Shown: piece by piece, positions 1 to 8,006 of the stretch
Layout: every line of letters begins with the position of its first letter
How positions within the stretch are numbered: position 1 is the first letter of the stretch
Assembly: GCA_026168805.1 (NCBI GenBank)
Contig: JAPFDS010000071.1
Span: 35,890-99,889 of the forward strand
Length of the DNA stretch: 64,000 nucleotides
From: Caryophanales bacterium
Lineage (GTDB): Bacteria; Bacillota; Bacilli; Bacillales; Amphibacillaceae
Direction: 5' to 3'
Notes under the pieces: generated by a model
Databases searched by the model: none
The model's input: only the letters and a program-made list of their open reading frames with translations
What the model was told of the DNA's origin: nothing
Program-made: the position numbers and the translations under genes

Positions 1-199
1 AGAAGAAGGGGTTCGCCTAGCCCGAAGAATACGGAAAAAAGTAGAAAGTAATACAAATCCTCAAGTGACGTTGTCATCCGGAGTTTCATCATGGAGTTTG
101 ATGACAAATCATAATGTGAAATCTTTATTCATTGAGGCCGATAAATCACTTTATCAAGCAAAAGAACAAGGGAAAAATCAAGTTGTTTATAACGTGTAA
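1..199 (+). CDS. dgcP: GGDEF-domain protein, C-terminal end only (DgcP/YtrP-like)
   Basis: The window opens inside this gene; only about the last 65 codons are present, in the frame starting at base 2, with stop TAA at 197-199. The tail contains the pattern ADKSLYQAKEQGKNQV, which is the conserved end of GGDEF (diguanylate cyclase) domains, where c-di-GMP is made from two GTP. The catalytic GGDEF loop lies outside the window, so activity cannot be judged. In B. subtilis dgcP (ytrP) lies just upstream of the refZ-ezrA neighbourhood, which supports the name by synteny. The family call is firm; the gene symbol is inference. Confidence 0.75.
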   Translation, partial: EEGVRLARRIRKKVESNTNPQVTLSSGVSSWSLMTNHNVKSLFIEADKSLYQAKEQGKNQVVYNV

Positions 200-295
200 G
201 TCCTACAAAAAGGAACTTATATACTGTTTGTCGAACGGGGAAAAGAGGAAATGAAGCAAACATGTCGTATATAGTGGGTATGAGAGGTGACCCAT

Positions 296-907
296 ATGTA
301 CGATAGATCAACGAAAGAACGAGTCATTAACGCAGCTATCCAGTTGTTTTTTCAAAAGGGATTTGATGCAACATCCACGCGAGATATTACAAATAAAGTG
401 CGCGTGAACAGTTCGTTGATTAGTTATTATTTTAATGGAAAGCAAGGCTTGTTAGAAGAAGTTGTTGTTTCATATTATGAAGAGTTGATTGCTTGTATAG
501 AAAAAGTAATGACGAAGGATTTTGATGTAGGAATCGAACATTTAAAACATGTATTAAATGAAGTTTTCTTATTTAAATATGAAAAATTTTATCAAACGGT
601 CGTAGTATATCGTGAGTTAACCCTCGACTCAACATTTGTGCGTGAAATGTTAACGACATATATTCAAAAAGAGAATTATTACTTAAAGCAAGTTTTTTCT
701 GAGAGTATAAAACATTCATCACTAGAAAAAAACATTTCCATGTGGATCATGCAATTAAAAGGAATGATGAACTCTCCGTTTACGATGCATCATGAATGGA
801 CAAAAGATGCGTTCTCGCAAAAAGTCGACCGTCAATTATGTTTGAAATATATTTCACAGATGCATGAATGGATAGACTCATTGCACGGCACAAAAGATGC
901 GGTTTAG
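296..907 (+). CDS. refZ: TetR-family regulator RefZ (YttP)
   Basis: A 203-residue TetR-type regulator. The N-terminal helix-turn-helix covers roughly residues 5-50, including the typical SLISYYFNGKQGLLEE stretch; the rest is the helical dimerisation/ligand domain. In B. subtilis RefZ binds sites near the origin and affects FtsZ ring placement early in sporulation; that role is transferred here by similarity and by position directly before ezrA. I start at ATG 296 because AGAGGTG lies 6-7 bases upstream; a GTG three codons earlier lies inside that ribosome-binding site. A terminator follows immediately, so it is probably monocistronic. Confidence 0.85.
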   Translation: MYDRSTKERVINAAIQLFFQKGFDATSTRDITNKVRVNSSLISYYFNGKQGLLEEVVVSYYEELIACIEKVMTKDFDVGIEHLKHVLNEVFLFKYEKFYQTVVVYRELTLDSTFVREMLTTYIQKENYYLKQVFSESIKHSSLEKNISMWIMQLKGMMNSPFTMHHEWTKDAFSQKVDRQLCLKYISQMHEWIDSLHGTKDAV

Positions 908-911
908 TTCT

Positions 912-963
912 CACGTTAATCTCCTTTAGTACACAAAACAGAGGGGGTTAACGTGTTTTTTTG
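912..963 (+). terminator. Intrinsic terminator after refZ
   Basis: The inverted repeat CACGTTAATCTCC / GGGGGTTAACGTG (about 912-925 and 942-955) is followed by a run of T at 955-962, starting a few bases after the refZ stop. Confidence 0.8.
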
Positions 964-1128
964 TATGAAATAGTAAAAAAAACGAATAAAATGGTGAAAA
1001 AAGAAACTTTATACACCAAAAATTCGTGTAACATGGTATCATAATGTATAAACAAACGAATATTGATGTGAAAGTATAAACGATGAGAGAGTGTTCTCCT
1101 CTTACAGGAATAGGTTAGGAGGCTTGGA

Positions 1129-2820
1129 ATGGAAATTATAATTGGGATTATTTTAATCGTTATCGTATTAATTATTATCGGACTCATTCTTCGTAAAAGA
1201 GTGTATGATGCAGTAGATGATTTGGAAAGTTGGAAGCTAGATGTCATGAATCGGAATATTGGCACGGAGCTATCGCGCATTAAAACGTTAAACCTATCTG
1301 GAGAAACACAAAAGAAGTTTGAAACTTGGAAAAGTCAGTGGGAAAACATTGCATCTACAGATTTATCACATGTGGAAGAATACTTATTTGATGCAGAAGA
1401 AGCTGCAGATCGTTACCGATTTCCATCCGCTAGGAAAGCTCTCCAGAAAGGGAATGAAATCTTACATACGATTGAAAAAGATTTAGAACGCATGCTTGAA
1501 GAATTAGATGTTCTGTTAGAAAGTGAACAATCCAGTCGGCAAGGTGTCGAAGAAATTGAACCACAATTAAAAGAGTTGCAACAAACAATCACGCATGACC
1601 GGTATACATTTGGAAAAGCTGAAGGAATATTTAATGAACGTATACAGGCACTGGAAGAAGGACTTGAAGAATATCACGTCTGTGTAAGTGAAGGGGAGTA
1701 TTCACAGGCCAAACAAATCGTCGAGAAAATTACGGAAGAAGTAAGTCAATTACAGGAGGAGATGCACCTCTTCCCAGAATTATTAACGATGTGTGCAGAC
1801 ACTCTTCCAAAACAAGTACGAGAAGTTCGAAATGGAATCGATGAAATGCGAGAACTTGGATATCATATACAAGAATTAGGTGTTGAAAAAGAGGTAGACC
1901 AATATGCAAAAGAAATTGATACATGCCTGAAATCCCTTGAAAAGGGCATTATTGATGATGTACCTTCCAGACTGGAAGAGATCGAGGAAAACATTAAAAA
2001 CATTTATACCGTGCTAGAAAAAGAAGTACTCGCTAAAAACTATATTGAGTCTAAGTATTTAACGTATTTTGCAACGTTAGAACAAATTAAAAAAACATTT
2101 GAAACAACTCAATCGGAAGTTGAGCAGTTACGAGAAACGTACTTTATTGAAGATGAGTACATGGAACAATTTTTAACCCTTGAAAAAACGATTCAACGAA
2201 TGAATAATCAAGTCGACGCATTCAAAACAGATATGGAAGAATCCAATGTTACGCATTCTAACTTAAGAGACCGCTTAGAAAAAGGTCTTGAAGAAATGGA
2301 ACAGTTAAAAGAAGAACATGTAGGCTTCACAGAAATTATTCATAATTTACGAAAAGACGAAATCGTAGCAAAAGAAACATTGGAAAACCTGCGTGAACAA
2401 ATGCAATATGTTCAGCGTCAGTTGAACAAAAGTAACATTCCAGGGATTCCTTCCTTTATCGTAGGAAGAATAGAAGAAGCCAGTGAAAAACAGGAGAAAG
2501 TACTCTACATATTGAATAAACAACCTCTTGATATGGGGGCTGTGCAACATGCACTCACTGAAGCCGAGCGAACGGTTGAGCAGCTGGCAGAAGAAGTCGA
2601 AATGAGCATTGATCAAGCGAATTTAACAGAGCATGTGATTCAATATGCGAATAGATACCGTAGTACCTATCCAATACTTGCTGCTGAGCTACTAGAGTCT
2701 GAACGTTTATTTAGAAAATATGAATACGAGTTAGCGCTCGAAAAGGCTGCTGAAGCAATTGAAGAAATAGAGCCAGGTGCTTTAAAACAAATTGAGCGTT
2801 ATCAAAGTGAATTAGCTTAA
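1129..2820 (+). CDS. ezrA: Septation ring formation regulator EzrA
   Basis: A 563-residue protein, matching the usual length of about 562. Residues 2-22 form one hydrophobic segment followed by RKR, giving an N-out anchor with a large cytoplasmic body. The rest is strongly acidic and heptad-rich, consistent with the spectrin-like repeats of EzrA. EzrA binds FtsZ, prevents extra Z-rings near the poles and helps move PBP1 in the division cycle; this is known from B. subtilis and Staphylococcus. The gene has its own ribosome-binding site (GGAGG about 8 bases before ATG) and stands alone between refZ and the cysteine desulfurase gene. Confidence 0.95.
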   Translation: MEIIIGIILIVIVLIIIGLILRKRVYDAVDDLESWKLDVMNRNIGTELSRIKTLNLSGETQKKFETWKSQWENIASTDLSHVEEYLFDAEEAADRYRFPSARKALQKGNEILHTIEKDLERMLEELDVLLESEQSSRQGVEEIEPQLKELQQTITHDRYTFGKAEGIFNERIQALEEGLEEYHVCVSEGEYSQAKQIVEKITEEVSQLQEEMHLFPELLTMCADTLPKQVREVRNGIDEMRELGYHIQELGVEKEVDQYAKEIDTCLKSLEKGIIDDVPSRLEEIEENIKNIYTVLEKEVLAKNYIESKYLTYFATLEQIKKTFETTQSEVEQLRETYFIEDEYMEQFLTLEKTIQRMNNQVDAFKTDMEESNVTHSNLRDRLEKGLEEMEQLKEEHVGFTEIIHNLRKDEIVAKETLENLREQMQYVQRQLNKSNIPGIPSFIVGRIEEASEKQEKVLYILNKQPLDMGAVQHALTEAERTVEQLAEEVEMSIDQANLTEHVIQYANRYRSTYPILAAELLESERLFRKYEYELALEKAAEAIEEIEPGALKQIERYQSELA

Positions 2821-2830
2821 GAATATAGTA

Positions 2831-2866
2831 CAGGCTGTCTTTATCTATTCAGATGAGGTCAGCCTG
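2831..2866 (+). terminator. Possible weak terminator after ezrA
   Basis: CAGGCTG (2831-2837) and CAGCCTG (2860-2866) can pair, but the following bases (aacttctgttattt) make a poor T tract, so read-through into the next gene is possible. Confidence 0.35.
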
Positions 2867-2913
2867 AACTTCTGTTATTTATAAATATATGGGGTCTGTA
2901 AGGAGTTTTAAAC

Positions 2914-4056
2914 ATGATTTATTTAGATAATAGTGCAACAACGACCGTAGAACCTTCTGTGCTAGAGAGTTATACAAGCGTTGCTACAAATTTATTTGCC
3001 AATCCATCTTCCATACATGGACTAGGCAGCGAGGTTGAGGCAATGATTTTCACTGCTAAAACGCAAATAGCAACCTTACTCGACATTCATTCAGATGAAA
3101 TCATTATGACTTCTGGAGGTACAGAAGGAAATAATATAGCCATTAAAGGAATTGCACATGCTCGAAAAAGAAGAGGGAACCATATTATTACTACGATGGT
3201 TGAACATCCTTCCGTATATGAAACATGTGTACATTTAGAAGAAGAAGGTTTTAAAGTAACTTATTTACCTGTAGATGCGTCTGGACGGATTCGAATAGAA
3301 GATGTTGAACAGGCACTGACAGATGAAACGATATTAGTTACGATGATGCATGTAAATAATGAAATAGGGACGATTCAACCAATTGAACAGGTAGGAAACA
3401 TCCTTAAAAACTATCCCGGCATTGCCTTTCACGTAGATGCCATACAGAGCATTGGTAAAATTCCATTGCAGATGAAACGGTGGAATATTGATTCGTGTAC
3501 ACTTTCTGGCCATAAAATTCATGGAATGAAGGGAACAGGCATGTTGTATATTCGAAAAGGTTTGCATGTGCTCCCATTATTTCATGGCGGTAATCAAGAA
3601 TTAGGGCTTCGACCGGGGACAGAACATGTACCTGGGATTGTCTCTTTTGCTCGTGCATTAAGACTTGCACTCGATCAACAATCAACTGTAAGGGAAAAAA
3701 TCGAACGTTTACATGACAAACTTTATCAACGCGTAGAAGTCATGCAAGGGGTTCATGTAAACAGTCCATCAGAGGGTTGTTCACCCTATATATTTCACTT
3801 TTCTGTACCGCAATTAAAGCCAGAAGTGCTTATTCATATGCTAGGAGAAAAAGATATATATGTATCCACAAAATCCGCATGTGCATCTAAATCCATGGAA
3901 GAGAGTCGGGTTTTACGCGCTTGTGGATCTGAAAAAGAACGGGCATCAACAGGAATACGAGTGAGTATGTCTTATGAAACAACGGAAGAAGAAATAGATG
4001 TGTTTATTCAAGCGTTAGATAAAGCAATCACACAATTATCAAAAGTAATGAGGTAG
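2914..4056 (+). CDS. nifZ: Cysteine desulfurase (NifS/IscS family) paired with ThiI
   Basis: A 380-residue class-V aminotransferase-fold enzyme that takes sulfur from cysteine onto an active-site cysteine. The PLP lysine is K201 in SGHKIHGMKG and the persulfide cysteine is C323 in KSACASKS. The H-E-G-T cofactor residues and the V-D-A-I-Q-S stretch are in place. It lies seven bases before thiI. In B. subtilis the matching partner, NifZ, feeds sulfur to ThiI for 4-thiouridine in tRNA, and the ThiI here also lacks a rhodanese domain, so the same partnership is likely. ATG 2914 has GGAG about ten bases upstream. Confidence 0.9.
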   Translation: MIYLDNSATTTVEPSVLESYTSVATNLFANPSSIHGLGSEVEAMIFTAKTQIATLLDIHSDEIIMTSGGTEGNNIAIKGIAHARKRRGNHIITTMVEHPSVYETCVHLEEEGFKVTYLPVDASGRIRIEDVEQALTDETILVTMMHVNNEIGTIQPIEQVGNILKNYPGIAFHVDAIQSIGKIPLQMKRWNIDSCTLSGHKIHGMKGTGMLYIRKGLHVLPLFHGGNQELGLRPGTEHVPGIVSFARALRLALDQQSTVREKIERLHDKLYQRVEVMQGVHVNSPSEGCSPYIFHFSVPQLKPEVLIHMLGEKDIYVSTKSACASKSMEESRVLRACGSEKERASTGIRVSMSYETTEEEIDVFIQALDKAITQLSKVMR

Positions 4057-4062
4057 ATAAAA

Positions 4063-5265
4063 ATGAAGTATGATCATATATTAATTCGGTACGGTGAACT
4101 TGCATTAAAAGGCAGAAACAAACGAGTGTTTTTACAACAGTTACAACATCATATTCAGCATAAATTACGGCAATTTAAACGAATAAAAGTTTCGCAAACG
4201 CAAGGAAGGATGTTTATTCTCTTAAATGGAGAAAATCCTGAACCGGTTTTTGACATTTGCAAACAAATATTTGGCATATCCAGTATGAGTGCGGCTATTA
4301 AAGTAGAAAATAACGAAGATGAGATTAAACAGGCCGCATTATATGCCTTACAACAATCTAAACATGCACGTACGTTTAAAGTCGTTTCTCGTCGGGTAAA
4401 TAAAACATTTCCAGTAGGATCACAAGCATTAAATCATATGTTAGGTGGACATTTACTCACACATACAGAGGGATTCACTGTTGATGTACATGATCCTGAT
4501 GTGAAAATTAATGTAGAAGTACGTGAAAAAGCAACATACATTACATCAGATGTTGTTTACGGATTGGGTGGTCTGCCGGTAGGTTCAGGATCACGAACAT
4601 TGCTCATGCTGTCCGGAGGAATTGATAGTCCAGTTGCTGGATATTTAGCGATGAAACGTGGAGTTGCAATTGAGGCGATTCATTTTCATTCCCCGCCGTA
4701 TACAAGTGATCGGGCCAAACAGAAAGTTCTTGATTTAGTTAAAAAGCTAACGGTTTATGGGAAAACCATTCGTGTGCATCTAGTACCATTTACAAAGTTG
4801 CAACAAGCTATTTTTGAGGAAATTCCGGATGGATATACAATGACAGTGATGCGCCGCATGATGATGCGCATTAGTGAGGAAATATGTATCAAACGAGGTA
4901 TTTTATCCATTACCACTGGTGAAAGCCTTGGGCAAGTTGCAAGTCAAACGATGGAGAGTATGCATGCCATTAATGCCGTAACAAATTTGCCTGTCATTCG
5001 ACCACTTGTGACAATGGACAAATCTGAAATCATCGATATTTCAGAGGATATTAATACGTATGACATATCGATTCGTCCATATGAGGATTGTTGTACTATA
5101 TTTACACCAAAGTCACCAAAAACAAAACCTAAAAAAGACCGGGTGGAGCATGTAGAACATTCATTTGATTTCACTCCATATATCGAAGAAGCGCTGGAAC
5201 ATACAGAAGAAGTCAAAGTCAGTGATCAGCATACAGAGGCTTCGGAATTTAAAGACTTATTATAA
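4063..5265 (+). CDS. thiI: tRNA 4-thiouridine synthetase / thiamine sulfurtransferase ThiI
   Basis: A 400-residue protein with an N-terminal ferredoxin-like part, a THUMP RNA-binding domain (about 60-165) and an adenylating PP-loop domain whose signature LSGGIDS is at about 183-189. A PYEDCCTIF motif lies near residue 345. It uses ATP and persulfide sulfur to make s4U8 in tRNA and can supply sulfur for the thiazole of thiamine. The E. coli enzyme has a C-terminal rhodanese domain; this one ends about 50 residues after the PP-loop domain without it, as in other bacilli. The Shine-Dalgarno (GAGGTAG) overlaps the end of the desulfurase gene, suggesting coupled translation. Confidence 0.93.
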   Translation: MKYDHILIRYGELALKGRNKRVFLQQLQHHIQHKLRQFKRIKVSQTQGRMFILLNGENPEPVFDICKQIFGISSMSAAIKVENNEDEIKQAALYALQQSKHARTFKVVSRRVNKTFPVGSQALNHMLGGHLLTHTEGFTVDVHDPDVKINVEVREKATYITSDVVYGLGGLPVGSGSRTLLMLSGGIDSPVAGYLAMKRGVAIEAIHFHSPPYTSDRAKQKVLDLVKKLTVYGKTIRVHLVPFTKLQQAIFEEIPDGYTMTVMRRMMMRISEEICIKRGILSITTGESLGQVASQTMESMHAINAVTNLPVIRPLVTMDKSEIIDISEDINTYDISIRPYEDCCTIFTPKSPKTKPKKDRVEHVEHSFDFTPYIEEALEHTEEVKVSDQHTEASEFKDLL

Positions 5266-5301
5266 AAATATTTATTAGAAAGAACTACCAATATAAATCA
5301 T

Positions 5302-5331
5302 GAATGAAATCACCTCTTTCGACACATTATA
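5302..5331 (+). promoter_or_regulatory. Sigma-G (forespore) promoter of the SASP gene
   Basis: GAATG (5302-5306), an 18-base spacer, then CATTATA (5325-5331) match the sigma-G pattern GHATR-N17/18-CATHHTA at every defined position. It lies about 30 bases before an alpha/beta SASP start codon, the expected target of this sigma factor. Confidence 0.7.
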
Positions 5332-5360
5332 TAAGTACCAAGCCAAGGAGGTGATTGACC

Positions 5361-5561
5361 ATGGCAAACAGAAACAACTCAAACCAATTGGTGGTACCTG
5401 GTGCTGAACAAGCATTAGACCAAATGAAAACTGAGATTGCACAAGAGTTTGGCGTGCAACTTGGAGCTGATTCAACATCACGTTCGAACGGTTCTGTAGG
5501 AGGAGAGATTACAAAACGCCTTGTACAGATTGCTCAGCAACAAATGGGCGGATCTCAATAA
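5361..5561 (+). CDS. sspA: Alpha/beta-type small acid-soluble spore protein
   Basis: A 66-residue protein of the DNA-coating SASP family, which saturates forespore DNA, changes its conformation and protects it from UV and heat. The germination-protease site is visible as TEIAQEFG, and the conserved blocks [14 protein letters not shown] and [18 protein letters not shown] are complete. The start is ATG 5361, placed six bases after a perfect AAGGAGGTGAT; a TTG two codons earlier is ignored. A sigma-G promoter precedes it and a terminator follows, giving a monocistronic forespore gene. Which of the several paralogues it corresponds to (sspA is next to thiI in B. subtilis) is inferred from position. 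Confidence 0.93.
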   Translation: MANRNNSNQLVVPGAEQALDQMKTEIAQEFGVQLGADSTSRSNGSVGGEITKRLVQIAQQQMGGSQ

Positions 5562-5593
5562 TGAACTTAACAACTTAATAAAAATGGCTACGA

Positions 5594-5624
5594 GGGCTGT
5601 CCTGTCTAAGGGCAGCCCTTTTTA
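5594..5624 (+). terminator. Intrinsic terminator after SASP gene
   Basis: GGGCTGTCC (5594-5602) pairs with GGGCAGCCC (5610-5618) around a 7-base loop and is followed by TTTTT. Confidence 0.88.
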
Positions 5625-5712
5625 ATGAAACGTAGTAAAGGTATGGAACGTTGGACAATTGTTCAGAAGTTCTTCATACTTACATATATATTCTAGAAAG
5701 GAGAATGCATGT

Positions 5713-6219
5713 ATGGTACAAGTAAATTTTAACAAAGAACCAGTAGATTTAGCAGGCGAAGAGAAGAAAGTTGGAGATGAAGCACCAAACTTCACAGTTG
5801 TTGCAAATGACTTATCTGAAGTGAAGCTTTCTGACTTTGATGCAAAGGTGAAATTAGTGAGTGTTGTACCGTCATTAAACACGGGTGTTTGTTCTAAACA
5901 AACACGCAAGTTTAACGAAGAGGCTGCTCAGTTGAAAGATGTGGATATTTTAACCGTTAGTATGGATTTACCATTTGCTCAAGCTGAATGGTGTGCGGCT
6001 AATGGAATTGAAGAAGTCACCACATTGTCTGATCATCGAACAGCAGATTTCGGTTTGAAATATGGTGTACTCATGGAGCATCTCCGATTATTAGCAAGAG
6101 CGGTGTTTGTAGTAGATGAGACGAATACAATCACATATGTTGAGTATGTGGACGAAGTAACGACTCATCCTGATTATGAAGCAGCATTGGAAGCCGCGAA
6201 AGAAGCAGTTGAAAAGTAA
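5713..6219 (+). CDS. tpx: Thiol peroxidase Tpx (atypical 2-Cys peroxiredoxin)
   Basis: A 168-residue peroxiredoxin that reduces alkyl and hydrogen peroxides with thioredoxin as electron donor. The peroxidatic cysteine is C60 in PSLNTGVCSKQT and the resolving cysteine is C94 in AEWCAANG; the spacing is that of the Tpx class. The gene starts at ATG 5713, eight bases after AAAGGAGA; upstream in-frame codons would add an unrelated tail. It stands alone with a terminator behind it. In B. subtilis tpx responds to Spx; I could not identify a convincing operator here. Confidence 0.95.
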   Translation: MVQVNFNKEPVDLAGEEKKVGDEAPNFTVVANDLSEVKLSDFDAKVKLVSVVPSLNTGVCSKQTRKFNEEAAQLKDVDILTVSMDLPFAQAEWCAANGIEEVTTLSDHRTADFGLKYGVLMEHLRLLARAVFVVDETNTITYVEYVDEVTTHPDYEAALEAAKEAVEK

Positions 6220-6238
6220 TAGATATTTAAAAGTATAT

Positions 6239-6276
6239 GAGGCTCTCTTATCAACTGATAAGGGGGCCTTTATTGT
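6239..6276 (+). terminator. Intrinsic terminator after tpx
   Basis: AGGCTCTCTTATC and GATAAGGGGGCCT form a stem with a 4-base loop, followed by a short T-rich tract (ttattg). Confidence 0.75.
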
Positions 6277-6339
6277 ATTTAGGTTCCATTTATTGATACA
6301 ATAGAACCGCTGTAATGGAAAAAATAGGTGGGATGTTAT

Positions 6340-7338
6340 ATGGAAAAAACAAATGTAGAACAGTTATATGAGTGGATGGATCAAACAGCAGTCAATATTC
6401 AACAATATACAGATGAAACATATTTAGAAAGCTTAACTAGAGCACTTGAATTATTATTCTTTCAACAAGTAGAGGAAGAACAAAATGAACTTCTAGCACA
6501 TACATTAAAAGAAGCCTTAAAGGAAACAGAGTCGTATACTTTTACAAAAGATGATATTAGAAGTTCAGTCCAATTAGCTATGTTAAAAGGTATGAAAGAC
6601 CATACACAACATCAACATGAAATGACCCCTGAGACAGTGGCGCTATTCATCGGATATCTTTCTGCCCAGCTCATGGAAACAAAAGAAAAAGTCAGACTAT
6701 TTGACCCTGCTTGTGGGACAGGAACACTTCTGACTGGAGTGATGAAACAGTTAACACAACCTGTTGTTGCTTCAGCAAGTGAGGTCGATCAAACGTTAAT
6801 ACAGTTAGCTGTTGTAAATGCAAATTTACAAAAAAATGAGGTGGAATTTTTCCATCAAGATAGTTTGCGGCCTTTCTTATTAGATCCCGTAGACCTTGTT
6901 GTAGTGGATTTACCGGTCGGATATTATCCAGATGATGTGCAAGCGGCTTCCTATGAACTTGCTGCTGAAGAAGGGCATTCCTATGCACACCATCTATTTC
7001 TAGAACAAAGCCTTCACTATACAGTCGAAGGTGGCTATGTAGTAGCGGTTATTCCACAGTTTTTATTTGAGAGTGATCAAACGGACCAATTACATGCGTT
7101 TATAAAAGAACATGCACATATTATAGGGGTCTTAGAATTGCCTAAAACAGCATTTAAGTCAGAGAAAAATCGCAAAAGTATTTTCATCTTAGAAAAGAAA
7201 GGTTCTGAAACAACTGGCGTTCAGCAACCACTCCTTGTACAAATGCCATCTTTTAAGGAAGTACAAGCAATGGAGCAAATTATTGTTAAAATAGGAAACT
7301 GGTTTAAAGAACACATTCATTCTAAAGAAGGGAAATGA
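6340..7338 (+). CDS. ytxK: Class I SAM-dependent methyltransferase, YtxK family
   Basis: A 332-residue protein with a helical N-terminal part and a Rossmann methyltransferase domain. The SAM-binding motif I reads FDPACGTGTLL (about 121-131); where N6-adenine methylases have (D/N)PPY there is DLPVGYYP (about 190-197), the diverged form typical of YtxK. The target is not known. It resembles the catalytic subunit of type I restriction methylases but has no specificity or restriction partner here. ATG 6340 is chosen over a GTG four codons earlier because AGGTGG lies about eight bases upstream. In B. subtilis ytxK is beside ackA; ackA is absent here and moaB follows after six bases. Confidence 0.88.
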   Translation: MEKTNVEQLYEWMDQTAVNIQQYTDETYLESLTRALELLFFQQVEEEQNELLAHTLKEALKETESYTFTKDDIRSSVQLAMLKGMKDHTQHQHEMTPETVALFIGYLSAQLMETKEKVRLFDPACGTGTLLTGVMKQLTQPVVASASEVDQTLIQLAVVNANLQKNEVEFFHQDSLRPFLLDPVDLVVVDLPVGYYPDDVQAASYELAAEEGHSYAHHLFLEQSLHYTVEGGYVVAVIPQFLFESDQTDQLHAFIKEHAHIIGVLELPKTAFKSEKNRKSIFILEKKGSETTGVQQPLLVQMPSFKEVQAMEQIIVKIGNWFKEHIHSKEGK

Positions 7339-7344
7339 TGGTAC

Positions 7345-7854
7345 ATGTCTGTGCATGAACATAAAAAATATGAGGCAAATGCTCGTTGTATCGTTCTTAC
7401 AATCAGTGACACTCGGGAAAAGGAAAACGACAAGAGCGGAAATCTCATCGTCGACTACTTAGAAGGCGCAGGTCATGAGATTGTAGAAAAGAAAATCGTA
7501 TTCGATGAACAAGAAGAAATATCGCAAGCAATTAAAGGTGGCTGTGCTGATGAACAAGTCGATGTTGTGTTAACGACGGGTGGAACAGGACTTGCGGCAA
7601 GAGATGTAACGATTGAAACAGTCTCTCCTTTATTTGATAAAGAAATTACTGGATTCGGGGAGCTTTTTCGAATGCTTAGTTATACGGAGGATATAGGGTC
7701 TGCAGCAATTATGTCCCGGGCAATTGCAGGCATTTCCAATCATACGGCTATTTTTTCAATGCCTGGTTCTAGTGGTGCTGTAAAACTCGCTATGGAAAAG
7801 CTTATTATTCCCGAATTATCACATGTCCTTCGAGAAGTACGTAAAGATATTTAA
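7345..7854 (+). CDS. moaB: Molybdenum cofactor biosynthesis protein MoaB
   Basis: A 169-residue MoaB/MogA-fold protein, which adenylylates molybdopterin before metal insertion. The nucleotide-binding loop TTGGTGLAARDVTIE (about 73-87) and the second loop MPGSSGAVKLAME (about 138-150) are intact. It follows ytxK by six bases and is probably co-transcribed with it. No other molybdenum genes occur in the window. It converges on the M24 peptidase gene, with a large palindrome between them that may end both transcripts. Confidence 0.92.
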   Translation: MSVHEHKKYEANARCIVLTISDTREKENDKSGNLIVDYLEGAGHEIVEKKIVFDEQEEISQAIKGGCADEQVDVVLTTGGTGLAARDVTIETVSPLFDKEITGFGELFRMLSYTEDIGSAAIMSRAIAGISNHTAIFSMPGSSGAVKLAMEKLIIPELSHVLREVRKDI

Positions 7855-7866
7855 GTAGGAATAGAG

Positions 7867-7990
7867 TTTGGGACAAATCAAGGTTGTACCTCTCAAAATA
7901 CGAATAACATTCTAATGTAACAAGCGGATAATTCCACTTGTTACATTAGAATGTTCGTATATGAGTTAACTTTAAATCTTTTGTCCCAAC
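7867..7990. repeat. Palindromic repeat family 1, copy A (short form)
   Basis: A 124-bp palindrome between the 3' ends of convergent genes. Outer ends read TTTGGGACAAA (7867-7877) and TTTTGTCCCAA (7979-7989). The core is a perfect 19-bp inverted repeat, AACATTCTAATGTAACAAG at 7906-7924 and its complement at 7937-7955, with a 12-base loop. The left arm closely matches the reversed right arm of copy B at 13061-13297, so the two are one family. It may also act as a bidirectional terminator. Confidence 0.85.
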
Positions 7991-8006
7991 CTCAACGTTT
8001 CATTCA

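Noticed and set aside
190..280. Inverted repeat TATATAC-TGTTTG / CAAACA-GTATATA between dgcP and refZ
   Set aside because: Arms are interrupted by a 4-base bulge, the loop is long, and there is no T tract; no clear function can be argued.
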